From the NCBI RefSeq assembly GCF_022095675.1, contig NZ_JAHYSG010000081.1:1-57366 (forward strand): a DNA stretch of 57,366 bases, given 5' to 3'. Source of the DNA: Dactylosporangium sp. AC04546. GTDB taxonomy: Bacteria > Actinomycetota > Actinomycetes > Mycobacteriales > Micromonosporaceae. The notes under the pieces were generated by a model that worked only from the letters and a program-made list of their open reading frames with translations, did no database searches and had not been told where the DNA came from. Below, in pieces: positions 16,143-24,389 of the stretch; the first letter of the stretch is position 1; every line of letters begins with the position of its first letter. The position numbers and the translations under genes were made by a program.

Positions 16143-17344
16143 GCGGAGCGCTCGAGGACCTGCTGCGCGAGCTGGCGCCGCAGGTCCTCGGCGCGCTCGT
16201 GCGCCGGCACGGGCAGTTCGACGCCTGCGAGGACGCCGTGCAGGAGGCGCTGCTCGCCGCGGCCACCCGCTGGCCCGAGGAGGGCGTGCCGGCCCGGCCG
16301 CGGTCCTGGCTGCTCGCCGTGGCCGGCCGGGCACTGGTCGACCACTGGCGCCGCGACAGCGCCCGCCGGCGCCGCGAGGTCAGCGCCGCGCTCGACCCGA
16401 CGCGCGAGCCGCCGGACCGCCCGGACGACACCCTGGAGGTGCTGTTCCTCTGCTGCCACCCGGCGCTGTCGCCGCCGTCGCAGCTCGCCCTGACGCTGCG
16501 CGCCGCCGGGGGCCTGTCGACCGCGCAGGTCGCGGCGGCGTTCCTGGTGCCCGAGGCGACGATGGCGCAGCGGATCAGCCGGGCCAAGCAGCGCATCCGC
16601 GAGGCCGGGGGACGGTTCGCCCGGCCGGCCGCGGTGGCCGTGGTGCTGCACGTGCTGTACCTCATGTTCAACGAGGGCCACACGGCCAGCTCCGGCCCCG
16701 ACCTGCACCGGCCCGACCTGACCACCGAGGCCGTCCGGCTCGCCCGGCTGCTGCACCGGCTGCTGCCCGCCGACGGCGAGGTCGCCGGCCTGCTCGCGCT
16801 CATGCTGCTCACCGACGCCCGCCGGGCCGCCCGCACCGACGCCGAGGGATGGATCGTGCCGCTCGCCGAGCAGGACCGCGGGCGCTGGGACGCGGCGGCG
16901 ATCGCCGAGGGCCGGGCCCTGCTGGCCCGGACCCTGGGCGCCGGCCCGGTCGGCCAGTACCAGGTCCAGGCGGCCATCGCGGCCCTGCACGACGAGGCCC
17001 CGACCGCCGCCGACACCGACTGGCCGCAGATCCTCGCCCTGTACGACGTCCTCGACCGGGTGGCGCCGGGCCCGGTCGTCACGCTCAGCCGCGCGGTCGC
17101 GGTCGCCATGGTGCACGGCCCGGTGGCCGGCCTCGCCGCCCTCGGCACCCTGGACGGCGACGCCCGCCTGGCCTACACCCACCGCCTGGAGGCGGTCCGC
17201 GCCCACCTGCTCGAACAGGCCGGCGACCCGGCCGCGGCCCGGGAGAGCTACCTGCAAGCCGCGCGCATGACGGCCAGCCTGCCGGAGCAGCGGTACCTCA
17301 CCCGGCGGGCGGCCCGTCTCCGCCCGCCTCCAGGAGACGCTTGA
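16139..17344 (+). CDS. ECF42-type RNA polymerase sigma factor, copy 1
   Basis: 401 residues from a GTG overlapping the DGPF stop. Region 2 covers ~20-85 (FDACEDAVQEALLAAATRWP, PRSWLLAVAGRALVDHWRR). Region 4 covers ~115-165 (LTLRAAGGLSTAQVAAAFLVPEATMAQRISRAKQRI). A long C-terminal extension of ~230 residues begins LYLMFNEGH and includes YQVQAAIAALHDEAP, DWPQILALYDVLDR and a TPR-like end; this extension is typical of ECF42 and replaces an anti-sigma factor. The 3' end overlaps the convergent SRPBCC gene by 47 bp. Confidence 0.93.
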   Translation: MSGALEDLLRELAPQVLGALVRRHGQFDACEDAVQEALLAAATRWPEEGVPARPRSWLLAVAGRALVDHWRRDSARRRREVSAALDPTREPPDRPDDTLEVLFLCCHPALSPPSQLALTLRAAGGLSTAQVAAAFLVPEATMAQRISRAKQRIREAGGRFARPAAVAVVLHVLYLMFNEGHTASSGPDLHRPDLTTEAVRLARLLHRLLPADGEVAGLLALMLLTDARRAARTDAEGWIVPLAEQDRGRWDAAAIAEGRALLARTLGAGPVGQYQVQAAIAALHDEAPTAADTDWPQILALYDVLDRVAPGPVVTLSRAVAVAMVHGPVAGLAALGTLDGDARLAYTHRLEAVRAHLLEQAGDPAAARESYLQAARMTASLPEQRYLTRRAARLRPPPGDA

Positions 17345-17759
17345 GCCGGGCGAGGTCCTTCTGGTTGGCCCGGCGCATCGCCGCCGCCATCACCGGCGCG
17401 GTGACCCTGCCGAAGCCGGCCGGCTCGCCGCGGTTGCGCAGCGTCATCCGGGTGCGGCCCGCGCTGACCGGCTGCCAGGTGTAGGTGGTCTCCATCGGGA
17501 ACGGCCCCTGCGCGGTGCGCATCACCAGGCGCTCGCCGGGCACGAACTCGACCACCTCGTACGTGTAGGCGAGCCGGCGGCCGAGGAACCGGGCCACGAA
17601 GTCCATCGCCGAGCCGGCCCGGACCGGCGGCGCCGTGCGCCACTCGACCGAGTCGATGTTCGCGTACCAGGCGGTGGCGTTGGACGGGTCGCCGGCAAAC
17701 TCGGCGACATCCGCACATGCGCGGTCGATGACGATCTCGGTCACCACGTCGACGGCCAC
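17298..17759 (-). CDS. SRPBCC/START-fold family protein
   Basis: 153 residues from GTG 17759. It opens with VVTEIVIDRACADVAEFAGDPSNATAWY, the usual start of the SRPBCC fold, followed by VEWRTAPPVRAGSAMDF and GRRLAYTYEVVEFVPGERLVM. Such proteins bind hydrophobic ligands in a helix-grip cavity (polyketide cyclase/dehydrase-like). The catalytic or carrier role is not predictable. The antisense overlap with the ECF42 gene could couple their levels. Confidence 0.85.
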   Translation of the reverse strand: MAVDVVTEIVIDRACADVAEFAGDPSNATAWYANIDSVEWRTAPPVRAGSAMDFVARFLGRRLAYTYEVVEFVPGERLVMRTAQGPFPMETTYTWQPVSAGRTRMTLRNRGEPAGFGRVTAPVMAAAMRRANQKDLARLKRLLEAGGDGPPAG

Positions 17760-17867
17760 GCCAGGATGCTACGCCCCGGTCGATCACGCCGGTGCGGCCG
17801 TCGAGACCGGCCAGCAGGGCGGCCGCCCCACGCGAACGGCCCGCGCCCACCGGGGTCATCTCCAGGG

Positions 17868-18491
17868 TCATTTGCGGGCGTGGACGCGCTCGATGGTGCC
17901 GGCCTTGCGCCGTTCGGTCTCCACGATCTCGAACCCGGCCGCCGTCACGAGCGGCAGCTGGCGGCGGGTGAAGTGCTCCCCGGCCGTGCGGATCGTGAGC
18001 CGCTCCAGCAGCCACTGACCGGCCCGGACCGGCGGCCAGGTGCTGCCGACGTGGTCGAGCAGCAGCAGCCGCCCGCCGGGGACCAGGACCCGGTGCATCT
18101 CGGCGATCGCGGCGGCCGGGCGGGGGATCGCGCACAGTGACAGCGCGCACACGACGGTGTCGAAGGCGTCGTCGTCGAACGGCAGCGCCTCGGCGTCGCC
18201 TTCGCGCAGGTCGGCGTCGAGGCCGAGGGAGGCGGCGCGCTGCCGGGCGATGGCCAGCATCGCCGGGCTCAGCTCGATGCCGGTGAGCGTCGCGCCGGCC
18301 GGGTAGTGCGGCAGGTTGAGGCCGGTGCCGACGGCGACCTCGAGGACGCGGCCCCGGGCACGGGCGGCGAGCCACTCGCGGCCGCCGGTGAACCAGATCC
18401 GCTCGAAGAACGCGATCTGTCGGTCGTACACCGCGGCCTGCGTGTTCCAGGCGTGCAGAACCTTGGCGGTCTCGCTGTCCGGGCCGGTCAC
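17868..18491 (-). CDS. class I SAM methyltransferase (UbiE/phospholipid type)
   Basis: 207 residues from GTG 18491. A longer frame starts upstream, but the homologous part begins VTGPDSETAKVLHAWNTQAAVYD. Motif I is VLEVAVGTGLNLPHYP, followed by LTGIELSPAMLAIARQRA, GDAEALPFDDDAFDTVVCALSLCAIP and VLVPGGRLLLLDHV. The HxxG-type order and length match phosphatidylethanolamine/ubiquinone-like methyltransferases. It is divergent from the VOC-DGPF-ECF42 operon. Confidence 0.88.
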   Translation of the reverse strand: MTGPDSETAKVLHAWNTQAAVYDRQIAFFERIWFTGGREWLAARARGRVLEVAVGTGLNLPHYPAGATLTGIELSPAMLAIARQRAASLGLDADLREGDAEALPFDDDAFDTVVCALSLCAIPRPAAAIAEMHRVLVPGGRLLLLDHVGSTWPPVRAGQWLLERLTIRTAGEHFTRRQLPLVTAAGFEIVETERRKAGTIERVHARK

Positions 18492-18530
18492 GTGGTCGAG
18501 GCTACCCGCGGCGAGAAATCTTGGCGGAGA

Positions 18531-18558
18531 TGTCGTATCCGGCGCCCCGCCCGTCGTC
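18531..18558 (+). promoter_or_regulatory. putative ECF42 promoter, module 2
   Basis: TGTCGT (18531-18536), an 18-bp spacer, then CGTC (18555-18558), 27 nt before the VOC start. It has the same spacing as the element at 15740, supporting autoregulated ECF42 promoters. Confidence 0.5.
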
Positions 18559-18585
18559 TGCTGGGTAGGAGGAAAGGAGAGGGCC

Positions 18586-19035
18586 ATGTCTCGCACGCTC
18601 ATGCCGTGCCTGGTCGTCCAGGGGGCCGCCAGGGCACTGGACTTCTACGCCGCCGTGTTCGGGGCCACCGAACGCATGCGGTTCGCCGGGCCCGACGGCA
18701 GCATCATCCACGCCGAGATCGAGATCGGCGGCGCCGTGCTCATCGTCGAGGACGCCGACCCGCGCCGCGGGGTGCAGGCGCCGCCCGCGGGCGGGCTGCC
18801 GGGCACGCCCGTGTTCCAGTACCTGTACGTCGACGACGTCGACGCCGTCGTGGCGCGGGCCGTCGAGCTCGGCGCCACCCTGCACCGGGCGCCCGAGGAC
18901 CAGTTCTACGGTGACCGCGACGCGTTCATCGTCGACCCGTTCGGCCACGCCTGGACCGTGGGGACCCACGTCGAGGACGTCGGCCCGGACGAGCTGGCCC
19001 GGCGCATGGCCGGGCTGTTCGGGGCAGGCCGGTAG
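18586..19035 (+). CDS. VOC-family protein (PhnB/glyoxalase-like)
   Basis: 149 residues from ATG 18586, preceded by a purine-rich AGGAGGAAAGGAGA. Two beta-alpha-beta-beta-beta modules are visible: VVQGAARALDFYAAVFGATERMRF and VFQYLYVDDVDAVVARAVELGA, ending in FIVDPFGHAWTVGTHVEDV. This is the PhnB/3-demethylubiquinone-like subgroup. It leads the operon with DGPF and ECF42 copy 2 (8-bp gap). The substrate is unknown. Confidence 0.88.
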   Translation: MSRTLMPCLVVQGAARALDFYAAVFGATERMRFAGPDGSIIHAEIEIGGAVLIVEDADPRRGVQAPPAGGLPGTPVFQYLYVDDVDAVVARAVELGATLHRAPEDQFYGDRDAFIVDPFGHAWTVGTHVEDVGPDELARRMAGLFGAGR

Positions 19036-19043
19036 AGGATGTC

Positions 19044-19385
19044 ATGAAGTACGTGCTGATGTTCGTCGAGACCGAGCAGTTCGCGGCCGACCTGGCCGCC
19101 ATGGACGAGCCCGAGCGGGAGCGCGCCTACGGCCGGGTCCGGGAGTGGTTCGCCGCGCACGGCGACAAGATCACCCACCACCGGCACCTGATGCCGGCCG
19201 AGACCGCGACCACGGTCCGGCTCGACGCCGGGCCGCCGCTGGTCACCGACGGCCCGTTCGTCGAGGGCAAGGAGGTGGTCAGCGGTTTCACCGAGATCGA
19301 CGTCGCCGACCTCGACGAGGCGCTTCGGCTGGCCCGGTCGTGGCCCGGCTGCCCGGTGGTGGAGATCCGCCCGGTCGCCGGATGA
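19044..19385 (+). CDS. DGPF/YCII-related protein, second copy
   Basis: 113 residues opening MKYVLMFVETEQF with the signature VTDGPFVEGKEVVSGFTEIDVADLDEAL. It is shorter and more divergent than the first DGPF protein, but the motif and the genomic setting are identical. The stop overlaps the ATG of the next sigma factor (ATGA). Confidence 0.9.
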   Translation: MKYVLMFVETEQFAADLAAMDEPERERAYGRVREWFAAHGDKITHHRHLMPAETATTVRLDAGPPLVTDGPFVEGKEVVSGFTEIDVADLDEALRLARSWPGCPVVEIRPVAG

Positions 19386-20563
19386 CGTCGTCGGGCGCCG
19401 AGCTGGCCCGCGTGGTGCGCGACCACGCGGGCCGGCTCGCGGCCGCGCTCGTGCCGCTCGTCGGCGACTTCTCCACCGCAGAGGACCTGGTGCAGGACGC
19501 CGTCGAGGCGGCGCTCACCCACTGGCCGTTCGAGGGCATCCCGGAGCGGCCCGACGCCTGGCTGTACACCGTCGCCCGCCGCCGCGGCCTCGACCTGCTG
19601 CGCCGCGACCGCCGCCACCACGCGAAGCTCGCCCTCGTCGCGTGGCCGGCCGAGCCGGAGCCGGACGACCGGCTGCGGCTCGTCTTCACCTGCTGCCACC
19701 CGGCGCTGCCGCGGGCCGCCCAGGTCGCGCTCACCCTGCGCGTGGTGTGCGGGCTGACCACCGCCCAGATCGCCCGGGCGTTCCTGGTGCCCGAGACCAC
19801 GGTGGCGCAGCGGATCACCCGCGCGAAGCGCAAGATCAGCGACGCCGGCATCCCGTACCGCATCCCCGGCCCCGACGAGCTCGCCGAGCGGCTCGGCGAG
19901 GTCCTCGCCGTGGTGTACCTGCTGTTCAACGAGGCGTACCTGCCCACCGGCCCGCAGCCGGGCCGCGACCTCGCCGACGACGCCGAGTTCCTGGCCGCGC
20001 TGCTGCACGGGCTGATGCCGAACGAGCCCGAGGTGATCGGCCTGCTCGCCCTGATCCGGCTGCACCGGGCCCGGGCCGCGGCCCGGTTCACGCCGGACGG
20101 CGACCTGGTCCGGCTGCCCGACCAGGACCGCACGCTGTGGGACCACGAGGCGATCGCCGACGCCGGCCGCCTCATCGCCCGCGCCGCCGCGCTGCGCCGC
20201 CCCGGGCCGTACCAGGTGCAGGCGGCCATCGTCGCCTGCCACGCCGAGGCCGGCCGGTGGGAGGAGACCGACTGGACGCAGATCGTCGTGCTGTACGACA
20301 TGCTGTTGTACCTGGCGCCGTCGCCGGTGACCCGGCTGCACCGGGCGGTCGCGCTACGGTACGTCACCGGCCCGGCGGCGGCCCTCGCCGAGACTGACGA
20401 CCTGGCCGACGACCTGGCCGACTATCACCTGTTCCACGCGGCCCGGGCCGAGCTGCTGCGCGACCTCGGCCGCCCGGACGAGGCCCGGGCCGCCGACGAG
20501 CGGGCCCTGCGCCTCACCGCGAACCCGGCCGAGCAGGAGCTGCTGCGCCGGCGCCTGGCCTGA
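19382..20563 (+). CDS. ECF42-type RNA polymerase sigma factor, copy 2
   Basis: 393 residues from ATG 19382. Region 2 has FSTAEDLVQDAVEAALTHWP and PDAWLYTVARRRGLDLLRR. Region 4 has LTTAQIARAFLVPETTVAQRI. The ECF42 extension follows: VVYLLFNEAYLP, DQDRTLWDHEAIADA, YQVQAAIVACHAEA, DWTQIVVLYDMLL. Compared with copy 1 it keeps the commonest form of each motif, so copy 1 looks the more derived paralog. Its stop lies 1 bp from the convergent reductase stop. Confidence 0.93.
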   Translation: MTSSGAELARVVRDHAGRLAAALVPLVGDFSTAEDLVQDAVEAALTHWPFEGIPERPDAWLYTVARRRGLDLLRRDRRHHAKLALVAWPAEPEPDDRLRLVFTCCHPALPRAAQVALTLRVVCGLTTAQIARAFLVPETTVAQRITRAKRKISDAGIPYRIPGPDELAERLGEVLAVVYLLFNEAYLPTGPQPGRDLADDAEFLAALLHGLMPNEPEVIGLLALIRLHRARAAARFTPDGDLVRLPDQDRTLWDHEAIADAGRLIARAAALRRPGPYQVQAAIVACHAEAGRWEETDWTQIVVLYDMLLYLAPSPVTRLHRAVALRYVTGPAAALAETDDLADDLADYHLFHAARAELLRDLGRPDEARAADERALRLTANPAEQELLRRRLA

Positions 20564-20564
20564 G

Positions 20565-20963
20565 CTACCGCGCGGACAGGCGGATCACCGGCAGCGTCCG
20601 GGTGGTCTTGCGCTCGTACTGGCCGAACCGCGGCTGGCCGGCCGCGATCCGCTGCATCGCGGCGTCCCGCTCGGCGCCGGTGAGCTCCTCGGCGCGGGCC
20701 GGGACGCGCCGGCCGCCGATCTCGACCGTGACCTGGTCGGGGTGCGCGCGCAGGTTGTGGTACCAGGCCGGATGCCGGTCGCCGCCGTTGTTGGAGGCGA
20801 CCACGAGCCACGCCCCGTCGCCGTCGGCGAAGCGCGCCATCGGCGACACCCGCTCCCGCCCGGTCCGCGCCCCGACGGTCGTCAGGTAGAGCAGGTCCAT
20901 GCCGGCGAACCGGTCCCCGGTGCGCTTGTGGATCGCGATCATCACGTTCTTCATGAGCGGCAT
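20565..20963 (-). CDS. deazaflavin (F420)-dependent nitroreductase-family protein
   Basis: 132 residues from ATG 20963 (MPLMKNVMIAIHKRTG). The core LLYLTTVGARTGRERVSPMARFADG, followed by WLVVASNNGGDRHPAWYHNLRAHPDQVTVEIG, is diagnostic of the Ddn/FGD split-barrel family, which uses reduced F420. It is probably cytosolic and reduces a small oxidised substrate. It converges with ECF42 copy 2. Confidence 0.92.
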   Translation of the reverse strand: MPLMKNVMIAIHKRTGDRFAGMDLLYLTTVGARTGRERVSPMARFADGDGAWLVVASNNGGDRHPAWYHNLRAHPDQVTVEIGGRRVPARAEELTGAERDAAMQRIAAGQPRFGQYERKTTRTLPVIRLSAR

Positions 20964-21043
20964 GCCCCGAGTCTGCCGCCGCCCGGCCGTCCGCACACGA
21001 TCGATGTATCCACGACCGCCACTGACATTTGTCCCACGGGGGG

Positions 21044-21074
21044 CGGGCCGGCGTGGGCGTGCCACGCCGGCCCG
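21044..21074 (-). terminator. strong hairpin terminator of glyA
   Basis: A 13-bp perfect stem (CGGGCCGGCGTGG / CCACGCCGGCCCG) with a 5-nt loop, 9 bp beyond the glyA stop. There is no U-tract, as usual in high-GC actinobacteria. Confidence 0.75.
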
Positions 21075-21083
21075 GCCGCCGCG

Positions 21084-22505
21084 CTAGTCCAGCTCGACGC
21101 TGGGGTACAGCGGGAACCCGGCGAGCAGCTCGGTGGCCTGCTTGCTGACCCGGTCGGCGAGGGCCGGGTCGAGGGTGTACTTCGCCTTCGAGTCCCCGGC
21201 CGGGGTGGTGCCGGCGAGCACTGTGTGGATCAGTTCGGCGATCTGGTCCATCTCGGCCACGCCGAGGCCGCGGCTGGTGAGGGCCGGGGTGCCGATGCGG
21301 ATGCCGGAGGTGTACCAGGCGCCGTTCGGGTCGTTCGGCACGGCGTTGCGGTTGGTGACCACGCCCGAGTCGAGCAGGGCCTGCTCGGCCTGGCGGCCGG
21401 TGAGGCCGAAGCCGTGCACGTCGAGCAGCACGAGGTGGTTGTCGGTGCCGCCGGAGACCAGCGGCACGCCACGCTTCGAAAGGCCTTCGGCCAGGGCCTG
21501 GGCGTTGGTGACGATCTGCTGGGCGTAGGTGGCGAACTCGGGGCGGCGGGCCTCGGCGAAGGCGATCGCCTTGGCGGCCATGACGTGTGAGAGTGGGCCG
21601 CCGAGGACCATCGGGCAGCCGCGGTCGACCTGGTCGGCCAGCTCGGGCTGGGCCAGGACGGCGCCGCCGCGCGGGCCGCGCAGGCTCTTGTGCGTCGTGG
21701 TGGTGACGATGTGCGCGTGGGGGATCGGGTCGAAGTCGCCGGTGAAGACCTTGCCGGCGACGAGGCCCGCGAAGTGCGCCATGTCGACCATGAGGGTCGC
21801 GCCGACCTCGTCGGCGATCTCGCGCATGGTCGCGAAGTTCACCTTGCGGGGGTACGCCGAGTAGCCGCCCACGATGATCAGCGGCTTGAACTCGCGGGCC
21901 GTCTCCCGCAGGGCGGCGTAGTCGATCAGGCCGGTGGCCGGGTCGACGCCGTAGCTGCGCTGGTCGAACATCTTGCCCGAGATGTTCGGGCGGAAGCCGT
22001 GGGTGAGGTGGCCGCCGGCGTCGAGGGACATGCCGAGCATCCGCTGGTTGCCGAACGCGGCCCGAAGCTGCGCCCACTCGGCGTCGGTCAGGTCGTTGAC
22101 CTGCCGCTTCTCGAACTTGCGCAGGTAGGGCACCTCGACCCGGTCGGCGAGCACCGCCCAGTACGCCACCAGGTTCGCGTCGATGCCCGAGTGCGGCTGC
22201 ACGTAGGCGTACGGCGCCCCGAACAGTGCCTTGGCGTGCTCGACGGCCACCGCCTCGACGGTGTCGACGTTCTGGCAGCCGGCGTAGAAGCGGCGCCCGA
22301 TCGTGCCCTCGGCGTACTTGTCGGACAGCCAGTTGCCCATCGCCAGCAGCACGGCCGGCGAGGCGTAGTTCTCGCTCGCGATCAGCTTCAGCGACTCGCG
22401 CTGGTCGTGCAGCTCCTTGGCGATCGCGTCGGCGATGCGCGGCTCCACGGCCCGCACGGCCTCGAGCGCGGCGCGGAATGCGGTCGATTCTGCGTTCAAT
22501 GTCAC
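21084..22505 (-). CDS. glyA: serine hydroxymethyltransferase (glycine hydroxymethyltransferase)
   Basis: 473 residues from GTG 22505 ([14 protein letters not shown]). It interconverts serine and glycine with tetrahydrofolate and PLP in the cytosol. Visible signatures are [65 protein letters not shown] and the PLP lysine in [13 protein letters not shown]. It is ~50 residues longer than E. coli GlyA (417), mainly through an insert after VLADRV; this long form is known in actinobacteria. It stands alone, with a strong terminator and no convincing riboswitch upstream. Confidence 0.96.
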   Translation of the reverse strand: MTLNAESTAFRAALEAVRAVEPRIADAIAKELHDQRESLKLIASENYASPAVLLAMGNWLSDKYAEGTIGRRFYAGCQNVDTVEAVAVEHAKALFGAPYAYVQPHSGIDANLVAYWAVLADRVEVPYLRKFEKRQVNDLTDAEWAQLRAAFGNQRMLGMSLDAGGHLTHGFRPNISGKMFDQRSYGVDPATGLIDYAALRETAREFKPLIIVGGYSAYPRKVNFATMREIADEVGATLMVDMAHFAGLVAGKVFTGDFDPIPHAHIVTTTTHKSLRGPRGGAVLAQPELADQVDRGCPMVLGGPLSHVMAAKAIAFAEARRPEFATYAQQIVTNAQALAEGLSKRGVPLVSGGTDNHLVLLDVHGFGLTGRQAEQALLDSGVVTNRNAVPNDPNGAWYTSGIRIGTPALTSRGLGVAEMDQIAELIHTVLAGTTPAGDSKAKYTLDPALADRVSKQATELLAGFPLYPSVELD

Positions 22506-22586
22506 CCCTGGAGCGTAGGCCGGGCGGCGCGCCGCGCTGCGACCGCCCGGCGACGGGAATTGCAAACCCCGCGGTGAATGCGAAAA

Positions 22587-22597
22587 GTTGTCACAAC
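22587..22597. promoter_or_regulatory. 11-bp palindrome between glyA and histidine kinase
   Basis: GTTGT and ACAAC arms around a single C, in the 212-bp divergent intergenic region. It could be an operator for either gene. The rest of this region shows no other clear element except a TATGCT -10-like box 6 nt before the kinase start. Confidence 0.3.
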
Positions 22598-22717
22598 CGT
22601 CAATGTGCAGATACCGTGCCACAATCCTTTCCATCTATGTTGCCCGTGAGGATTGTCGCAAGTACGCGTTATTTCGCGCGGGTCGGCGAGCGGCGCGGAT
22701 TGCACTATGCTTGCCGC

Positions 22718-23692
22718 GTGGCTCGCGGGGGGAACGATGCTGCTTCGGTAGTGCTGCGCAATTCCGTGCCGGGTCGTCCATTTGCGACGGTGCCGGCGAC
22801 GTGGTTCTGGTCGGTCGCGGCGATGTCGGTGGTGTTCGCCTTCGTCGCGCTCGCCGTCGTGCTGTATGCCGTCGTTTCGGTGCGCGGGATGCACATGGCC
22901 GGCAGCGGCTGGCTGTGGCTCGCGCTCGGCGCCGTCCAGCTCGGCCTGCTCGGATATCTGCTGTGGGCGCTGCCGCGGCTGCGCGCCGCCGGCCGGGCCG
23001 TGGCCGGTCCCGGGGCCGGTGCGCCCGGCGCCCGGGCCGTCCGCCCGCCGCCGGCCGCGTCCGACCGGCTGATCGCGCAGCGGCTCCAGTCGGCCCGGGC
23101 CGAGGAGCGGGAGCGGCTGCGCCAGGACCTGCACGACGGCATCGGCCCGGCGCTCGCCGGCACCCAGCTGCGGCTGGAGACCGCCGTCGGCATCCTGCAC
23201 GAGCCCCGGGGCCGGCAGCTGGTGCTCGAGGCGGTGGACACGACCGCCGCGATCGCCGAGGAGGTGCGCCGGGTCCTGGCCGACCTGCACCCCTCCGGCC
23301 TCGGCGACGCCGACCTGAGCACCGCGCTGCGCGGGCTCGGGCAGCTGCTCGGCTGCGGCGACACCGACGTGGTCGTCGACGTGCCGGCCGCGCCGCTGAA
23401 CGTGTCGCCGGTGACCGAGGTCGTGGCGTACCGCATCGCCGGCGAGGCCCTCACCAACGCACTGCGGCACTCGGGTGCCCGCCGGGTCACCGTGCGGCTC
23501 ACCGCCCACGCCGACCTCGTCCTGCTGCGCCTGCTCGACGACGGGATCGGCCCGCCCGCCACCGTCCGCTCGGGCGTGGGGCTGACGTCGATGCGCCGCC
23601 GGGCGGCGTCCATCGGCGGCCGGTGCCGGGTCGGCCCGCGCCGCGGCGGCGGCACCGAGGTGCGGGTCGAGCTGCCCCGATGGCCGGCATGA
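22718..23692 (+). CDS. sensor histidine kinase, NarL-partner type
   Basis: 324 residues from GTG 22718, possibly leaderless because TATGCT lies ~6 nt upstream; GTG 22751 is an alternative. Two TM helices (FWSVAAMSVVFAFVALAVVLYAVV and WLWLALGAVQLGLLGYLLWAL) enclose a very short loop. The HisKA_3 H-box is RLRQDLHDGIGPALAGTQLRLE, followed by the N-box IAGEALTNALRHSGA and the G-box GVGLTSMRRRA. This intact kinase is coupled to its response regulator by an ATGA overlap. The tiny sensor suggests membrane or intramembrane sensing. Confidence 0.92.
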   Translation: MARGGNDAASVVLRNSVPGRPFATVPATWFWSVAAMSVVFAFVALAVVLYAVVSVRGMHMAGSGWLWLALGAVQLGLLGYLLWALPRLRAAGRAVAGPGAGAPGARAVRPPPAASDRLIAQRLQSARAEERERLRQDLHDGIGPALAGTQLRLETAVGILHEPRGRQLVLEAVDTTAAIAEEVRRVLADLHPSGLGDADLSTALRGLGQLLGCGDTDVVVDVPAAPLNVSPVTEVVAYRIAGEALTNALRHSGARRVTVRLTAHADLVLLRLLDDGIGPPATVRSGVGLTSMRRRAASIGGRCRVGPRRGGGTEVRVELPRWPA

Positions 23693-24381
23693 CGGTCCGG
23701 GTGTTCCTGGTCGACGACCATCCGCTGTTCCGTGAGGGGGTCCGCGCCGCCCTCGAGGCGAGCCCGGGCCTCGACGTGGTCGGCGAGGCGTCCAGCGGCG
23801 ACGAGGCGCTGCGCGTGCTGCTGCCGGAGAGGCCCGACGGGCCCGAGAAGCCGGACCGGCACCATCCCGTCGACGTCGTGCTCATGGACTCGCGCCTGCC
23901 CGACCGCTCCGGCGCCGAGGTGACCCGCGCGCTGGTCGCGGCCGGCTCGGCCCGTTGGCCGCCGCCGCGCATCCTGGTGCTGTCGATGTCGGAGGACGAC
24001 GAGGACGTCATCACCGCGCTGCGCTCGGGCGCCCGGGGCTACGTCGTGAAGTCCGCGCCGCGCGACGAGCTGCTGCGGGCCGTGCTCACCGTCGCGGCGG
24101 GCGGGGCCGCGTTCAGCCCGCCGATCGCGGCCCGGCTGGGGGAGTACTTCGCGGCGATGCGCCGCGAGCCGGGCCGCTCCGCGTTCCCCGGCCTGACCGA
24201 GCGCGAGCTGGAGGTCCTCGACCTGATCGCCCGCGGCTACAGCAACCGGCGCATCGCCCGCGAGCTCACGCTGTCGGAGAAGACCGTGCGCAACCACGTC
24301 TCGCACGTCTTCGCCAAGCTGCACGTCAGCGACCGCACCGCGGCCGCCGTGCGGGCCCGCGCCGCCGGCCTCGGCACCTGA
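23689..24381 (+). CDS. LuxR/NarL-type response regulator
   Basis: 230 residues from ATG 23689, overlapping the kinase stop. The receiver has FLVDDHPLFREGV (acidic pocket), VVLMDSRLPDRSG (phospho-Asp), LSMSEDD (Ser at the switch) and GYVVKSAPRDELL (Lys). An insertion of ~15 residues (ERPDGPEKPDRHHP) precedes the phospho-Asp strand. The C-terminal LuxR HTH is LTERELEVLDLIARGYSNRRIARELTL. It ends 8 bp from the convergent second system. Confidence 0.94.
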   Translation: MTVRVFLVDDHPLFREGVRAALEASPGLDVVGEASSGDEALRVLLPERPDGPEKPDRHHPVDVVLMDSRLPDRSGAEVTRALVAAGSARWPPPRILVLSMSEDDEDVITALRSGARGYVVKSAPRDELLRAVLTVAAGGAAFSPPIAARLGEYFAAMRREPGRSAFPGLTERELEVLDLIARGYSNRRIARELTLSEKTVRNHVSHVFAKLHVSDRTAAAVRARAAGLGT

Positions 24382-24389
24382 GGCCGGCC

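Noticed and set aside
22506..22640. Possible riboswitch (ZTP, glycine or THF type) upstream of glyA
   Set aside because: None of the conserved cores I know (ZTP CCGCC-type pseudoknot pair, glycine GG-rich tandem aptamers) can be aligned; the leader is also short and can be explained by a plain promoter.
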